Assembly: GCA_903911085.1 (NCBI GenBank)
Contig: CAIWCC010000099.1
Span: forward strand, 82,366-146,365
DNA from: an uncultured Bacteroidales bacterium
GTDB lineage: Bacteria > Bacteroidota > Bacteroidia > Bacteroidales > Paludibacteraceae
Direction: 5' to 3'
DNA length: 64,000 bases
In this document: positions 8,685 to 18,356 of the stretch, piece after piece
Layout: each line of letters starts with the position of its first letter
Numbering within the stretch: position 1 is the stretch's first letter
The notes under the pieces: generated by a model
The model's input: the letters and a program-made list of their open reading frames with translations, nothing else
What the model was told of the DNA's origin: nothing
The model's database searches: none
Position numbers and translations under genes: made by a program

Positions 8685-11102
8685 TTATTGAAAAATTAGT
8701 TTTTTAGTAATCGTATTATTGTTCTCAGTAACAAGTTGTAAAAAATAGCAACCCTTCATATTTTCAAATTGAATATTTTGATTGGTTTTATTACGCACAT
8801 CAATCAATAATTCTGTAGAACCTTGCAAGTTGATAATTTTTAGCGAAGTGTATCTATTTCCTAAAAAGTCAACTGTCACATTGTCTTTTACAGGATTTGG
8901 ATAGAAATTGAAATTTTCGACATTCATTTTTGTTATTTCAAAACCGGTACTGTTTTTTGATACAGTTACATTTACAGTTTGGGTCAGCGTTTTTCCATTT
9001 CTATTTATTACCAATCGAATAGGTGCAGTTCCTTCTTTTAATGCCATCATATTTCCTCTGTCGTCAACTTGTACTATATTTCTGTTATCACTTACCAATA
9101 AAGTATTTGTGTTTAACAAATTAAGTGCTTTGTTATTTGACATCAAGGCAGTGGTTGAATATGCTCCACTTTCACGAACAGTTAATGATGGTTTTGGAAT
9201 TGATAGATTTATACTAGATAGATTTATACAACGAACAGTAACAGTATCTTTAAGAGTAATACCCAAAACTGTAACAGAAACTGCAACTTTTCCATCTCCA
9301 ATCGTTTTTGGGATTATTGTACCAAAAGCATTCAAATCGTTGATTGTAGGAGTTAGATTGGTATACTTTATTTCCACATATTTAGTGTCGGGTGCATTTC
9401 CATCATTCATCAATATTTCAAGTGAAGTGCCTGTAGCTTCATTTACTTCAACTTCGGAAGCATAAGAATTGAAGTTGATAGTGGTGAATTTATACTCCAA
9501 AACCTCTATGTCTATTGTGTCTTTAAGAATTACATCACTTAGTTGAACTGTTGTTTCAATTTTGGTTTTTCCTACAGAAAGACCTGTAATTAAGCCCAAT
9601 TCGCTAACAGAAACATTGGGGACGCCTATTATTTTATAGGTAATTTGAGCAATGCTCATGTTGGCAACCGTGTTATCTGACAGTTTTCCAGTAACTGAAA
9701 TCTGTGTACTTAAGTGCTCTTTTATAAGTGTTTTGTCTGCTGTGGCTTGAATTGAAGCAAGTTTTACTGTTGTACTTGTTATTTTACTGTTTGCAAATAC
9801 TGCCATTGCCTTATTCAGAAAGTAATAAGTTGTGTCAATTTGTGTATAATCAAGTTTGCTTTGTATTTTCAGATCCACTTTTGAAATTTCAGCGTTAAAT
9901 TTGTCAACCGAAAATTGAGGATATTGATTAAGATTATTCCCAACAACCGCTGTTGTAACTGTGTTTTTGGCTTCAATCAGTTTTAATTTTAAACTGCTTA
10001 GATTTGTTGGAATATATGTGTCAGGCGCATAAGCTACATACGATGTTGTGAAATCGGCCCCGTTGGAACTTGCTAATTTCCCAAATTGCATATATGGTAA
10101 ACCTTCCAATTGTGTTAATTCAAAGTCATCGAAATAGATAGAATATGAATCAGATGTCGTCCATCCATTGTGATAATTAAGTTGTGCTTCATTGCAATCT
10201 GGTCCGGTTGTAAATTCCGCAGTTTTTTGAGCAAAAGCAGTGGTATTGGTTAAGGTTAAATCAACCACTTTTACACCAGAAACCCAAATTCCACCCATCA
10301 TTTTTGATAGACCATTGTAGTTTGATGATATTTTAAGCTTTGCCCAAAAAGAAATTCTATACCTTGAGTTAGGTTGAACTTTTAATTTTCCAAGAAAACG
10401 ACCAGTCCAGCCATTGGACCAAACCATTGAATATTTTCCTGAGTGAACATTGGCAGCTGCAGTTTCAATCGCCCTTGGTGAATAACTATCACCACTCCAC
10501 CAGTTTGCATTTATTGCATTTAATTCAAATCCAGGGTCTGGAATTACATCGGTGCGTTCAGTATTTACAGTTCCAACCTGAACACTGTCTTTATAGATTG
10601 CTGCTGTGGTACCTTGTGCACTTAATCTATAATTGGCAAAGCTGGAATTATCAATATTTTTTATCAAGGTGTCATTCGTTACAGAATTGACAATTGCATT
10701 TGAAAGTACAGTAATATTTATTCTACTGCCTGTTTTTGTGCGCACATCGATTCCTAAACCCGATTTAGAAGACTTAACTGCTGATTTTAACTCCACAGAG
10801 TAATTATCAACAACAGGATTAAAATCCAAATTCGATAATTTATATCCATAAACACCACCTGCGGCTACAGTTAAAACATTTAACCCGGTTGGCAAAATTG
10901 ATGATTGAGAATTTTCTCCAGTTACAAAGAATTTTGTCCAAGTGGGAGTGGAGTATATCGGATTAATTGTTCCATCATAAATTATATTTCCATAAAGTGA
11001 TGACATTGGCACAGTCGAAGTACTTTTGGAGATAATCTGTGCCGACGCAGATGACGTAATGGAAAATATTATAAGGACAATAAATAGTTTAATATTTGTC
11101 AT
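8685..11102 (-). CDS. Secreted LamG/CBM-like protein with Big-type Ig repeats and T9SS tail (805 aa)
   Basis: A third member of the local paralogue family. It has a signal peptide (ends SASA), a sandwich domain with NYSVELKSAV, and an inserted CBM4/9-like segment (about 185-330: PDPGFELN, YRISFWAKL, IYFDDFELTQ). The closing strand is degenerate (SYVAYAPDTYIP). About 370-720 are Ig-like repeats of bacterial Big_2 type (SVGKTKIETTV). The C-terminus (NVENFNFYPNPVKDNV) is a T9SS type A sorting signal. It lies between the esterase (66-bp gap) and GH128 (1-bp gap) genes in the same operon. A carbohydrate-binding or cell-surface role is inferred; no active site was seen. Confidence 0.75.
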   Translation of the reverse strand: MTNIKLFIVLIIFSITSSASAQIISKSTSTVPMSSLYGNIIYDGTINPIYSTPTWTKFFVTGENSQSSILPTGLNVLTVAAGGVYGYKLSNLDFNPVVDNYSVELKSAVKSSKSGLGIDVRTKTGSRINITVLSNAIVNSVTNDTLIKNIDNSSFANYRLSAQGTTAAIYKDSVQVGTVNTERTDVIPDPGFELNAINANWWSGDSYSPRAIETAAANVHSGKYSMVWSNGWTGRFLGKLKVQPNSRYRISFWAKLKISSNYNGLSKMMGGIWVSGVKVVDLTLTNTTAFAQKTAEFTTGPDCNEAQLNYHNGWTTSDSYSIYFDDFELTQLEGLPYMQFGKLASSNGADFTTSYVAYAPDTYIPTNLSSLKLKLIEAKNTVTTAVVGNNLNQYPQFSVDKFNAEISKVDLKIQSKLDYTQIDTTYYFLNKAMAVFANSKITSTTVKLASIQATADKTLIKEHLSTQISVTGKLSDNTVANMSIAQITYKIIGVPNVSVSELGLITGLSVGKTKIETTVQLSDVILKDTIDIEVLEYKFTTINFNSYASEVEVNEATGTSLEILMNDGNAPDTKYVEIKYTNLTPTINDLNAFGTIIPKTIGDGKVAVSVTVLGITLKDTVTVRCINLSSINLSIPKPSLTVRESGAYSTTALMSNNKALNLLNTNTLLVSDNRNIVQVDDRGNMMALKEGTAPIRLVINRNGKTLTQTVNVTVSKNSTGFEITKMNVENFNFYPNPVKDNVTVDFLGNRYTSLKIINLQGSTELLIDVRNKTNQNIQFENMKGCYFLQLVTENNNTITKKLIFQ

Positions 11103-11168
11103 ATTATTTTGTTAGTTAATGATAAATGATTTTTTAGAAATTGGAATAAAAACAAATTATTAACTAAA

Positions 11169-12518
11169 TTACTTCATTCTAAATGGAGCAACAGGAAAAT
11201 TGTCAGTGGAGTATAAATTGGGAACAGCATAGTTTTTCCAATAATACCTGGCTTTAACTGGCGCAATAACTTCTTCGGCCCAAACTAATACGGTGTTTCC
11301 TTCAATTCTAGCTTTAGCAGGATAATAAACATCGTCTGCACCAGCAATTTCAAATAATTGTGGACTTTCACCAGAATTGATTTTCAGTCCTTTATCTGCA
11401 AAATTGAAAAATATGCGTAAAGTTTTCCCCTCAACTAGCGCCGATTTATAGATTGGGCTGCTGAAAGTGCTTGGTTTTCCATATACTTTTGCTAAAGCGA
11501 TATCACCCAGGCGATTACCGACAGGTATTTTATTCCATGGATGAATATTTGTTTCTTCACCAACATCTATTGTGGTGGCGAAACCTGAATTAGGTAATGA
11601 TTCGGCAATTTCTTGTTGAATTTCTCTAAAATCGCACCAATTACTTGACTGAAAACCAGGTAACTGAACTGCATAGAAAGGCAACATATCGTTTTTAAAA
11701 TCGGAACGCCAACCTTTTACCAAAGCTTTCATAATTGGAGAATAGGTTTGAAAACGTGAAGCATTGTTTTCGCCTTGATACCAAATCATACCTGATATTT
11801 TATATGGTAACAACGGATTAATCATTCCATTATACAAACATCCAGGAATACGGGCACTTGTAGGTGGCGTGTAAGCACTTTTGACATTAGCTGGCAATGA
11901 AGCAAAAATTGATGGATTTATCCATTCTTCAGCATTTGTACCGCCTTGATATGCACCAATCATGCCTATTGGAACATTAAGTGAACTGAGTAATCTTTGG
12001 GCAAAGAAATAGCCTACAGTACTTACAGGTGACATTTCGTTAATTGAATCACCATGTGCCCATTTGCCACCCAAAGTATCGAGAGGTAAATTAGAATTGA
12101 CTACATTGGTTCTGAAAAAACGAATATTGGCATTTTTGTAAGTTGTTGCATATGAGGTTCCTAAAGGCAAATTCATATTTGATTGTCCAGAGCAGAACCA
12201 TACTTCACCAATGAGCACTTCGGGAATTGTTATGTCATTTACTGTCAAAGTATATGGTCCTCCTGCCGCTGGTGTAGGTAAATATGCAATGAATTTTCCT
12301 TTACTATCAGCAACAGTTTGAACGGGAGTATTATTCCAACTTCCAGTTACTGTGATTGTGGTTCCAGTAGGTGCGGTTCCCCAAATTGGAGCTTCGGTTT
12401 CACGCTGTAAAACCATACCTTTTGAGAATATTTTTGACAATATCAATGTCTGAGAATTGACAGTGTAGCTAATGTTCAGCAGTAATAAAATTAACACTTG
12501 ATATGGTGTGATTTTCAT
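11169..12518 (-). CDS. Sialate O-acetylesterase-like SGNH hydrolase
   Basis: The 449-aa protein has a signal peptide and then a family-typical opening (FSKGMVLQRETEAPIWGTAPTG). The SGNH nucleophile block is GEVWFCSGQSNM, with the serine near residue 114. A late EETNIHPWNKIP block supplies the likely Asp/His partners. This fits the SASA/DUF303 family, which removes O-acetyl groups from sialic acids or, in many Bacteroidetes loci, from other acetylated glycans. With no sialic acid catabolism genes nearby, a generic carbohydrate acetylesterase is as likely. It is second in the operon, 71 bp after the 492-aa gene. Confidence 0.85.
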   Translation of the reverse strand: MKITPYQVLILLLLNISYTVNSQTLILSKIFSKGMVLQRETEAPIWGTAPTGTTITVTGSWNNTPVQTVADSKGKFIAYLPTPAAGGPYTLTVNDITIPEVLIGEVWFCSGQSNMNLPLGTSYATTYKNANIRFFRTNVVNSNLPLDTLGGKWAHGDSINEMSPVSTVGYFFAQRLLSSLNVPIGMIGAYQGGTNAEEWINPSIFASLPANVKSAYTPPTSARIPGCLYNGMINPLLPYKISGMIWYQGENNASRFQTYSPIMKALVKGWRSDFKNDMLPFYAVQLPGFQSSNWCDFREIQQEIAESLPNSGFATTIDVGEETNIHPWNKIPVGNRLGDIALAKVYGKPSTFSSPIYKSALVEGKTLRIFFNFADKGLKINSGESPQLFEIAGADDVYYPAKARIEGNTVLVWAEEVIAPVKARYYWKNYAVPNLYSTDNFPVAPFRMK

Positions 12519-12589
12519 TTTCTGTATTAGATTTAATGAAAGTGTTTCAAAAAAAACTTTATTGAAACACCTTCATTGATAGGTTGTTT

Positions 12590-14068
12590 TTATAAACTAA
12601 CTTTAATTGTTGCCGTTTTTTCGTTGGCTATCAAGCGAAGTAAATAGATACCTTTAACCGTAGAAACAGAAATATTTCTTGAATTTTCACCAGTAGTAGC
12701 TGCAACAGATTGACTTGATAATATGCGTCCATTCAAATCCAATAATTGAATTTTTGTGTCTGTGTTGTTTGTTAAAGTGTAACGAACGTTCAACATTCCA
12801 TTTCCAACACTTGTTGCACTCAAATTAGCAGAACTCATATAATTATCATGTATTCCAGACAATTCAGGCGCATAAGCACCAGTCAAATCATACGTGAATG
12901 AACCTATGGTCATGTCTGTAACTCCAAATTCGCTGTCTTTACCAAAACGTACATAAGGCATGGATTCTATTTTTGTTAATCTAAAATCGTCGAACCAGAT
13001 ATTTCCCCAACCTGGTTTTGGATCTGGTGGACCCCAACCATTGTGAAAAACGATATCAATATCGCCATCTGTTGGCACATCAAAAATAAATTGTTTGAAA
13101 TTGAAATTCCTATTGTCATTGACCATTATTGCACTTGGAAGCAACATTGCACCTGTAGCACCATCCATTTTTATATAACCTTTTTGAGCTTCGCCAGCTG
13201 CTTTTGTTTTCGACCAATAACTTAGTTTATATTTTCCAGCAGTAAGACCTCTTTTTATAATAGTCATTACACCAGTTGTTCCATTATTATACCACATCGA
13301 AGTTTTTCCAACTTTTACATTGGCTTTTACTGTATCTATACCCATGTGCGCCCAAGTACTATAAGTAATATCCCAGTTTCCTGATAAATTAGCTCTAAAA
13401 GTTGGTTCTGTTGTGTATGAATTTGGGGCAAATGCAGGACTATAACTGTCAATAAAATCTTCGAAAAACTGATCGACCATTACTTCTTCTAAATCTTTGG
13501 TAATAGGAGTGGAGCTTAATAATCCATCTACATCGGCAGTTGCTATAGCTACACCATCTCTATAAATATGAGCAATATCCATTGCATCAATAGCAACCCG
13601 ATAAGTATGCATGCTGCGATTATCCAAATTATTTACCAGCACTTCTTTTGCAACTGATGGATAATAGGTCATGTTGTAAATGGCCGTTGTGTCGATATTT
13701 AAATGAAAACGTTTTCCGGGCATTCCTTGCATTTCCATGTTAAAGCCATTTTTCATCGATTTTGTGATTGATACTTTTGCTTCAACAGTATAACCTCCAT
13801 TTACCACAAACCCTGAATCGGGTGTTGCGTACCAAAGAACTGGTGTATAATACGACCCTTTGGTCAAAAAGTTTAACCCCTCTGGTTTCTGAGTAAAAAT
13901 AATACTGTCCTTGATGGTGGTTGTTAGAGCAAACTTTGATGTGGTAGGTTGACCTTGTCCATTATAACGTGGAGTACCTAAATTTTTAGTTGTCAACTGA
14001 GCCATTATTGTCGGAACAAATAGAAGACTGATACATGTGATAATTGTAATTTGTAATTTTCGTTTCAT
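12590..14068 (-). CDS. Secreted LamG/CBM-like protein with T9SS tail (492 aa)
   Basis: The fourth and shortest paralogue of the local family. The signal peptide ends at TIMA; the mature part opens TTKNLGTPRYNG. The sandwich halves (YTVEAKVSI, YRVAIDAMDIAHIYRDG) are separated from the closing strand (TIGSFTYDLTGAYAP) by one CBM-like insertion (about 205-370, GKYKLSYWSK, NIWFDDFRLTK). The C-terminal 70 residues (NVRYTLTNNTDTKIQLLDLNGR) match a T9SS sorting domain. It is first in the operon, behind the promoter-like box at 14207. The role is probably glycan binding or hydrolysis of an unrecognised kind; no catalytic residues were identified. Confidence 0.78.
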   Translation of the reverse strand: MKRKLQITIITCISLLFVPTIMAQLTTKNLGTPRYNGQGQPTTSKFALTTTIKDSIIFTQKPEGLNFLTKGSYYTPVLWYATPDSGFVVNGGYTVEAKVSITKSMKNGFNMEMQGMPGKRFHLNIDTTAIYNMTYYPSVAKEVLVNNLDNRSMHTYRVAIDAMDIAHIYRDGVAIATADVDGLLSSTPITKDLEEVMVDQFFEDFIDSYSPAFAPNSYTTEPTFRANLSGNWDITYSTWAHMGIDTVKANVKVGKTSMWYNNGTTGVMTIIKRGLTAGKYKLSYWSKTKAAGEAQKGYIKMDGATGAMLLPSAIMVNDNRNFNFKQFIFDVPTDGDIDIVFHNGWGPPDPKPGWGNIWFDDFRLTKIESMPYVRFGKDSEFGVTDMTIGSFTYDLTGAYAPELSGIHDNYMSSANLSATSVGNGMLNVRYTLTNNTDTKIQLLDLNGRILSSQSVAATTGENSRNISVSTVKGIYLLRLIANEKTATIKVSL

Positions 14069-14206
14069 GATAGTTTTATTTAAAGATTAATATTTTTTTG
14101 AATTGGTTCTGATGGTAATTTGATAATTTATAAATTAGATAATTTGAAATAGGTTTTTGAGTAATTAAGTTTCCTCATTCAGATTCAATTTCGAATTTAC
14201 ACTGTG

Positions 14207-14214
14207 CAAAAATA
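14207..14214 (-). promoter_or_regulatory. Putative -7 box for the 14.1-4.2 kb operon
   Basis: The minus strand reads TATTTTTGCAC, matching TAnnTTTGY, about 140 bp upstream of the 492-aa gene. The 14069-14385 gap holds no ORF of note and nothing else that could be recognised, so the promoter is its most likely content. Confidence 0.5.
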
Positions 14215-14385
14215 GATAGGGAATAGCAATTATAGGTTTATGTATAGTCCAAAAAAGTAGAATTATTGACCAAGCGATAATTAATGCTTATAATAGGTGC
14301 AGAATAGGATTTTAATCTCATTTATTTGCGTGCTTTAAATCAAGTTATTCATTTTCATATATTTTCTACTTTCAATAAATTTGTA

Positions 14386-14961
14386 CTAATTTGTTTTTTC
14401 TGCCATTTTGTACCTCAATTTTTGTTCTCTGCTTCTGCCCCAATATGTACAATCCAATTGAATAAAAACGGAAGAGTACGGGATTGTAGATTCTGTTTTC
14501 AGCACTACTACATTGAATAAGTTAGATGCTGAATCAAGTTTAGCAAACACTTCGTTGTGGAGAATCGAATTTATTTCATAACCATTGAGTGTGCTGAAAA
14601 TACTCATTTTCATGCTATCAACTCCTGGCGATAAATCTTCGGATAAATATTTTAATTCTAAATCAGTAAATACAATTGGCTTTATATGTTTTGTTTTTGA
14701 AATACTTGTCAACACTTGCTCCAAAACTTTGGGTAGTTGCTCACCGGTATTAATCATGGTCATTCCTTGTGCGCTTTGCAATGGGAATGCTTTATCGACA
14801 ACCAATATCCAATTTCTATGACCAAGAAGTGGTAACTTTTTTTGAAATTTAGTTTGCCAAGAAGCTGTTTCTTTAGAATTTTGATTGCATGCTGAAAGCA
14901 GAAATGCAAATACAAGTAATTGAATGTAAATCATTACGTTTATGATCGAATTTTTACGCAT
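14386..14961 (-). CDS. Lipoprotein with RbsD/FucU-like fold signature (191 aa)
   Basis: It has a lipoprotein signal (FAFLLSACNQ, lipobox cysteine near 25). The mature part carries GHRNWILVVDKAFPLQS, which resembles the GHGDEIIFSDAHFP block of fucose mutarotase/ribose pyranase. A C-terminal stretch (VVVLKTESTIPYSSVFIQL) resembles the late strand of that family. RbsD/FucU enzymes interconvert sugar anomers in the cytoplasm; here an envelope location is predicted, which is unusual. It follows the GH2 gene by 87 bp and is probably the last gene of the SusCD-GH116-GH30-GH2 operon. The assignment rests on motif resemblance only. Confidence 0.6.
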   Translation of the reverse strand: MRKNSIINVMIYIQLLVFAFLLSACNQNSKETASWQTKFQKKLPLLGHRNWILVVDKAFPLQSAQGMTMINTGEQLPKVLEQVLTSISKTKHIKPIVFTDLELKYLSEDLSPGVDSMKMSIFSTLNGYEINSILHNEVFAKLDSASNLFNVVVLKTESTIPYSSVFIQLDCTYWGRSREQKLRYKMAEKTN

Positions 14962-15048
14962 ATCTCAACTATATTAGTTTTATTTTAAGAGTGTTTTTTT
15001 TTTTTCTATTTATGAAGTTTTGGTATTTTATTTATTAGCAGATAACAG

Positions 15049-16821
15049 TTATTTCGAATTAAAATAATCCTTCACCACATACCATGCTTTTTTGCGCAAC
15101 CCCTTGTCAGAAACCAATCCTTTTCGATTCCATCCATTTTGGTTAAGATAATTCATGCGGGTTGGTGACCGAAAATCGAATAATACCCATGGTGTAATGC
15201 CACACAAATTCGGAATGTTTTTAAACATATCAATATTGTCGATGTATAATTTTTCCTGATATTCTTCACTCCATGACGAAGCTACATCGTTTGCCCCATG
15301 TTGTCCATAAACGGCTTCTCCACCAAATTCAGATATTAGCAGCGGTTTATCGATGGCAATATTCCATTTCAGTTGACCTGGTGCTACAGGAAAAGACATA
15401 TACCATCCCATGTATTTATTAACACCTACCAAATCAAGCGATTGCACTAAACTATCCTGCAATGTGAATGTAGACGTCTCTTTAGTATAAGATATATTGT
15501 TGAAAGCAGCTCCAATAAGTCGGGTATTATCCAACTTTCTTGTCAGATTTACCAACCCACGTAAAACTCTATTTCTGTCTGTTGAAGGTGCCGTTTCATT
15601 TGCAACACTCCAAATGATGATTGCAGCCCTGTTTTTATCGCGGGCAATCATATCTTTAAACATAACTTCAGCTTTCTTCATGACAGTTTCATTTGTAAAA
15701 TCAATACCCTGCCAGATTGGAATCTCCTCCCAAATCATTAATCCCATTTTTTCAGCCATTCTCACAATCCTTTCGTTTTGTGGATAATGTCCGGTACGTA
15801 TAAAGTTGCATCCCAATGCTTTTACTTCATTCAGAATCATAGCTGCATCTGCATCCGAATAAGCCCTGCCCATTCGTTGAGGAATTTCTTCGTGGAAATT
15901 AACCCCTTTTAAAAACACAGGAATTCCATTTAACATTACTTTATCTCCCTTTGTTTCAATGGTTCTAAAGCCAATGTCTTCACATATTGTGTCTTTTCCA
16001 AAAACAAAACGTACGCTGTATAACTTTGGAATTTCCGGATTCCATAGTTGAGGCTTAGCGCTGATTTCAAATGAAACTTCGCCTGTTTCATTGGTAGTTA
16101 GTGTTTTATTTATTTTAAGTTCCGGTATGTTTATTTCCACGTTTTGTGCCGTTTGAACCCCATTTAGTCGTAAATATCCGGTTAATGTTGTGGAGGAGCT
16201 TTTCTTGAGTTGAATTTTGTAATCTTCTATAAAAGACGTCGGTGTTTGTACTAAAAAAACATCTCGTGAAATTCCGCCATAATTCCACCAATCAAAATTC
16301 ATAGCCGGAATATTTTCCTTTTTTCGGTTATTGTTTACCATCACTACCAGATCATTTTCACCGTTTTTAACAAAAGGAGTAATATCAAACTGAAAAGGCA
16401 AAAAACCACCTTCATGAGAACCCATCTCAACACCATTCAACCAAACTTTGCTAAAATAATTTGCCCCCGCAAAATAAAGGAATTGTCTTTTGTCAGAAAT
16501 AATATTAAGCTTCAATGTGCGCTGATACCATACATTGCCTTCGTAATATTTCAATTCTGGCAATTGGGAGTTAAAATCGCCCGGAACATGTAACCGAAAA
16601 ACATTGCTAAAACTATACTCAACAAAATCGGCTTTTCCACTTGGTTTTTTATTTTTATAAAAACCCGAAATTTCACCCCTACAAAAAGGATCGATAATTA
16701 CATTCCACTCACCATTGAGCGAAATCGCATCTTTACGATTATAGGGATTCAATAGGATTGACTCAGAAAATACCCATATTGATATTAATAGAAGCACGAG
16801 AGATAGATTAAATTTCTTCAC
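15049..16821 (-). CDS. GH2 beta-glucuronidase/beta-galactosidase-type glycosidase (590 aa)
   Basis: After a signal peptide come the GH2 sugar-binding jelly roll (about 25-180, SLNGEWNVIIDP), an Ig-like domain and a TIM barrel. WSVANETAPS (E near 405) supplies the acid/base and LISEFGGEA (E near 495) the nucleophile. FIRTGHYPQNE is the usual GH2 barrel signature. The compact length without extra C-terminal domains and the glutamate spacing fit beta-glucuronidase-like members better than LacZ. Periplasmic exo-hydrolysis of imported oligosaccharides is the probable role. It follows GH30 by 52 bp in the same operon. Exact sugar specificity is unknown. Confidence 0.88.
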   Translation of the reverse strand: MKKFNLSLVLLLISIWVFSESILLNPYNRKDAISLNGEWNVIIDPFCRGEISGFYKNKKPSGKADFVEYSFSNVFRLHVPGDFNSQLPELKYYEGNVWYQRTLKLNIISDKRQFLYFAGANYFSKVWLNGVEMGSHEGGFLPFQFDITPFVKNGENDLVVMVNNNRKKENIPAMNFDWWNYGGISRDVFLVQTPTSFIEDYKIQLKKSSSTTLTGYLRLNGVQTAQNVEINIPELKINKTLTTNETGEVSFEISAKPQLWNPEIPKLYSVRFVFGKDTICEDIGFRTIETKGDKVMLNGIPVFLKGVNFHEEIPQRMGRAYSDADAAMILNEVKALGCNFIRTGHYPQNERIVRMAEKMGLMIWEEIPIWQGIDFTNETVMKKAEVMFKDMIARDKNRAAIIIWSVANETAPSTDRNRVLRGLVNLTRKLDNTRLIGAAFNNISYTKETSTFTLQDSLVQSLDLVGVNKYMGWYMSFPVAPGQLKWNIAIDKPLLISEFGGEAVYGQHGANDVASSWSEEYQEKLYIDNIDMFKNIPNLCGITPWVLFDFRSPTRMNYLNQNGWNRKGLVSDKGLRKKAWYVVKDYFNSK

Positions 16822-16873
16822 CTTAATGTAAATTATATTTTATAAGTCTTTGAAATAAATGTAGTTGTCGTCA

Positions 16874-18241
16874 TTAAAACACAACAGTATTCATAGAATT
16901 TGCGGGTACATCAAGTTTGATGCATGAACTACCAATTAAAAGTTCCGTGGAAACAGTTTGAGTAGCTTCGTTTTGAAAAATGAGCACTTTACTGCCAGAC
17001 GGATTCAGAAAACCAACCACATTCTTGAATACTCCGGTACTCACAGCAATTCTTTTTGCCCCTGGCATTACAGCTCCTGAGAAATGTTTCATCGCGTAAT
17101 ATTCGGGATTACAGATCACTTTATCTGTCTTTCTGTCAATAGTAATCAAACTATTTTGTGCCCAATTCCAGGTACTTCTACCTGATTCATTCAAAATCAT
17201 GTTCCAAAAGAAGTAACTACTGCTAAAGTGTTTTGTATCTTCAATAATTTTCCGAAAAGTAGTCATACCCTGAACCCAGGTATTTTTTCCATCGTTACAC
17301 TCGGTTTCCGTTTGAGCTATTTTCTTGTTTGGATATTTTTCATGAGTTGCCAACATAAGATCCTGACCTCCCCATTGATAACCAATTCCGGTAAGTCCCT
17401 GATTTGTAACTGTATCATTCAAAACAGGCTCTGTAAATTCTGCCATGGATTTACTGACTATCGTACCGAGCCAAACCTCAACCTTTACCTTGTCCTTTTT
17501 GAGTCGTGGAAAAAGATAATCACGTAAAAAAATATTCAACTCCTCACCACTCCACTTGCATTGTGGATAAATATTGTCGTTGTAAATTGGCTCGTTTTGT
17601 GGCATAATGGCATAAATATTAACGCCCTCAGATCGATATGCTTGCACATATTTCGAAAAATAAAGTGCATAGGCAGAAAGTGTCTGTTTATCCTGTTTCA
17701 TTCTGCCGCCTTTGTAGTGTCCATTGGTTTTCATCCATGCCGGTGGAGACCATGGAACGCCCCACACTCCAAGTTTTGGCTGAAATTTCATTGCTGCTTT
17801 TATGTATGGAATTAGCTCATGCTTATCTCTTTCTATGCTAAAAAGCTCCATTTTATAATCATTTGGAGATTCGCTGAGAAAATAGGCAGACAGCGAGAAA
17901 TCATTTGCGCCAATGGGTGCTCGACACAGTGTAAAATTTGCTTCGGTAGGATCAAACAATAACTTTAGGACTGCTTGCTGTTGCTGCTCATTCTGCGAAA
18001 GTAGTGCTTGCCAACCGAGGTCGTTGAAACAGCCACCAAAACCATCCATAGTTTGGTAAGTGGTGTATACATCTAATTTGAGAACATTGGTCCCGAAAGA
18101 GTCCACTTTTGAAGTTGGCAACTCTTTCCATGGTTCGGTTTGGGTGCTGGAAATCCAACGTGGAGTAATTGCACTGACTTTGGTTCCAATTGCTGTCAAG
18201 ACAATGAAGGAGGCAATAATACTGAAAAAAATATATTTCAT
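16874..18241 (-). CDS. GH30 glucosidase, endo-beta-1,6-glucanase-like
   Basis: The track starts at 18331, but the internal ATG at 18241 opens a clean signal peptide (MKYIFFSIIASFIVLTAIG) and is preferred. The mature protein has GH30 hallmarks: MDGFGGCFNDLGW, VPWSPPAWMKTNG, PQNEP (acid/base E near 215) and QTETECNDGKNTW (nucleophile E near 311), then a side beta domain with NPEYYAMKHFSGAV. The QTExECxDGKNxW form resembles subfamily 3 beta-1,6-glucanases more than glucosylceramidases, though the latter is not excluded. It lies between GH116 (115-bp gap) and GH2. GH30_3 with neighbouring SusC/D points to beta-1,6-linked glucan. Confidence 0.88.
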   Translation of the reverse strand: MKYIFFSIIASFIVLTAIGTKVSAITPRWISSTQTEPWKELPTSKVDSFGTNVLKLDVYTTYQTMDGFGGCFNDLGWQALLSQNEQQQQAVLKLLFDPTEANFTLCRAPIGANDFSLSAYFLSESPNDYKMELFSIERDKHELIPYIKAAMKFQPKLGVWGVPWSPPAWMKTNGHYKGGRMKQDKQTLSAYALYFSKYVQAYRSEGVNIYAIMPQNEPIYNDNIYPQCKWSGEELNIFLRDYLFPRLKKDKVKVEVWLGTIVSKSMAEFTEPVLNDTVTNQGLTGIGYQWGGQDLMLATHEKYPNKKIAQTETECNDGKNTWVQGMTTFRKIIEDTKHFSSSYFFWNMILNESGRSTWNWAQNSLITIDRKTDKVICNPEYYAMKHFSGAVMPGAKRIAVSTGVFKNVVGFLNPSGSKVLIFQNEATQTVSTELLIGSSCIKLDVPANSMNTVVF

Positions 18242-18356
18242 CTGAATCAAAATTTGAGTAAATTCTATAAAAAAATTAATAAGGCAACTTATTTGTAAGG
18301 GTGTTTTCAAAATTAAAATGCAACTATACAAATATTTACAATAGCTATAATGTCGA

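Noticed and set aside
8908-9465. 185-aa plus-strand ORF
   Set aside because: It lies wholly inside the 805-aa gene on the opposite strand, has no recognisable domain and reads as the antisense shadow of Ig-like repeats.
18242-18331. Upstream start for the GH30 gene
   Set aside because: It would add 30 residues before a complete signal peptide; the internal ATG at 18241 is the sensible start.
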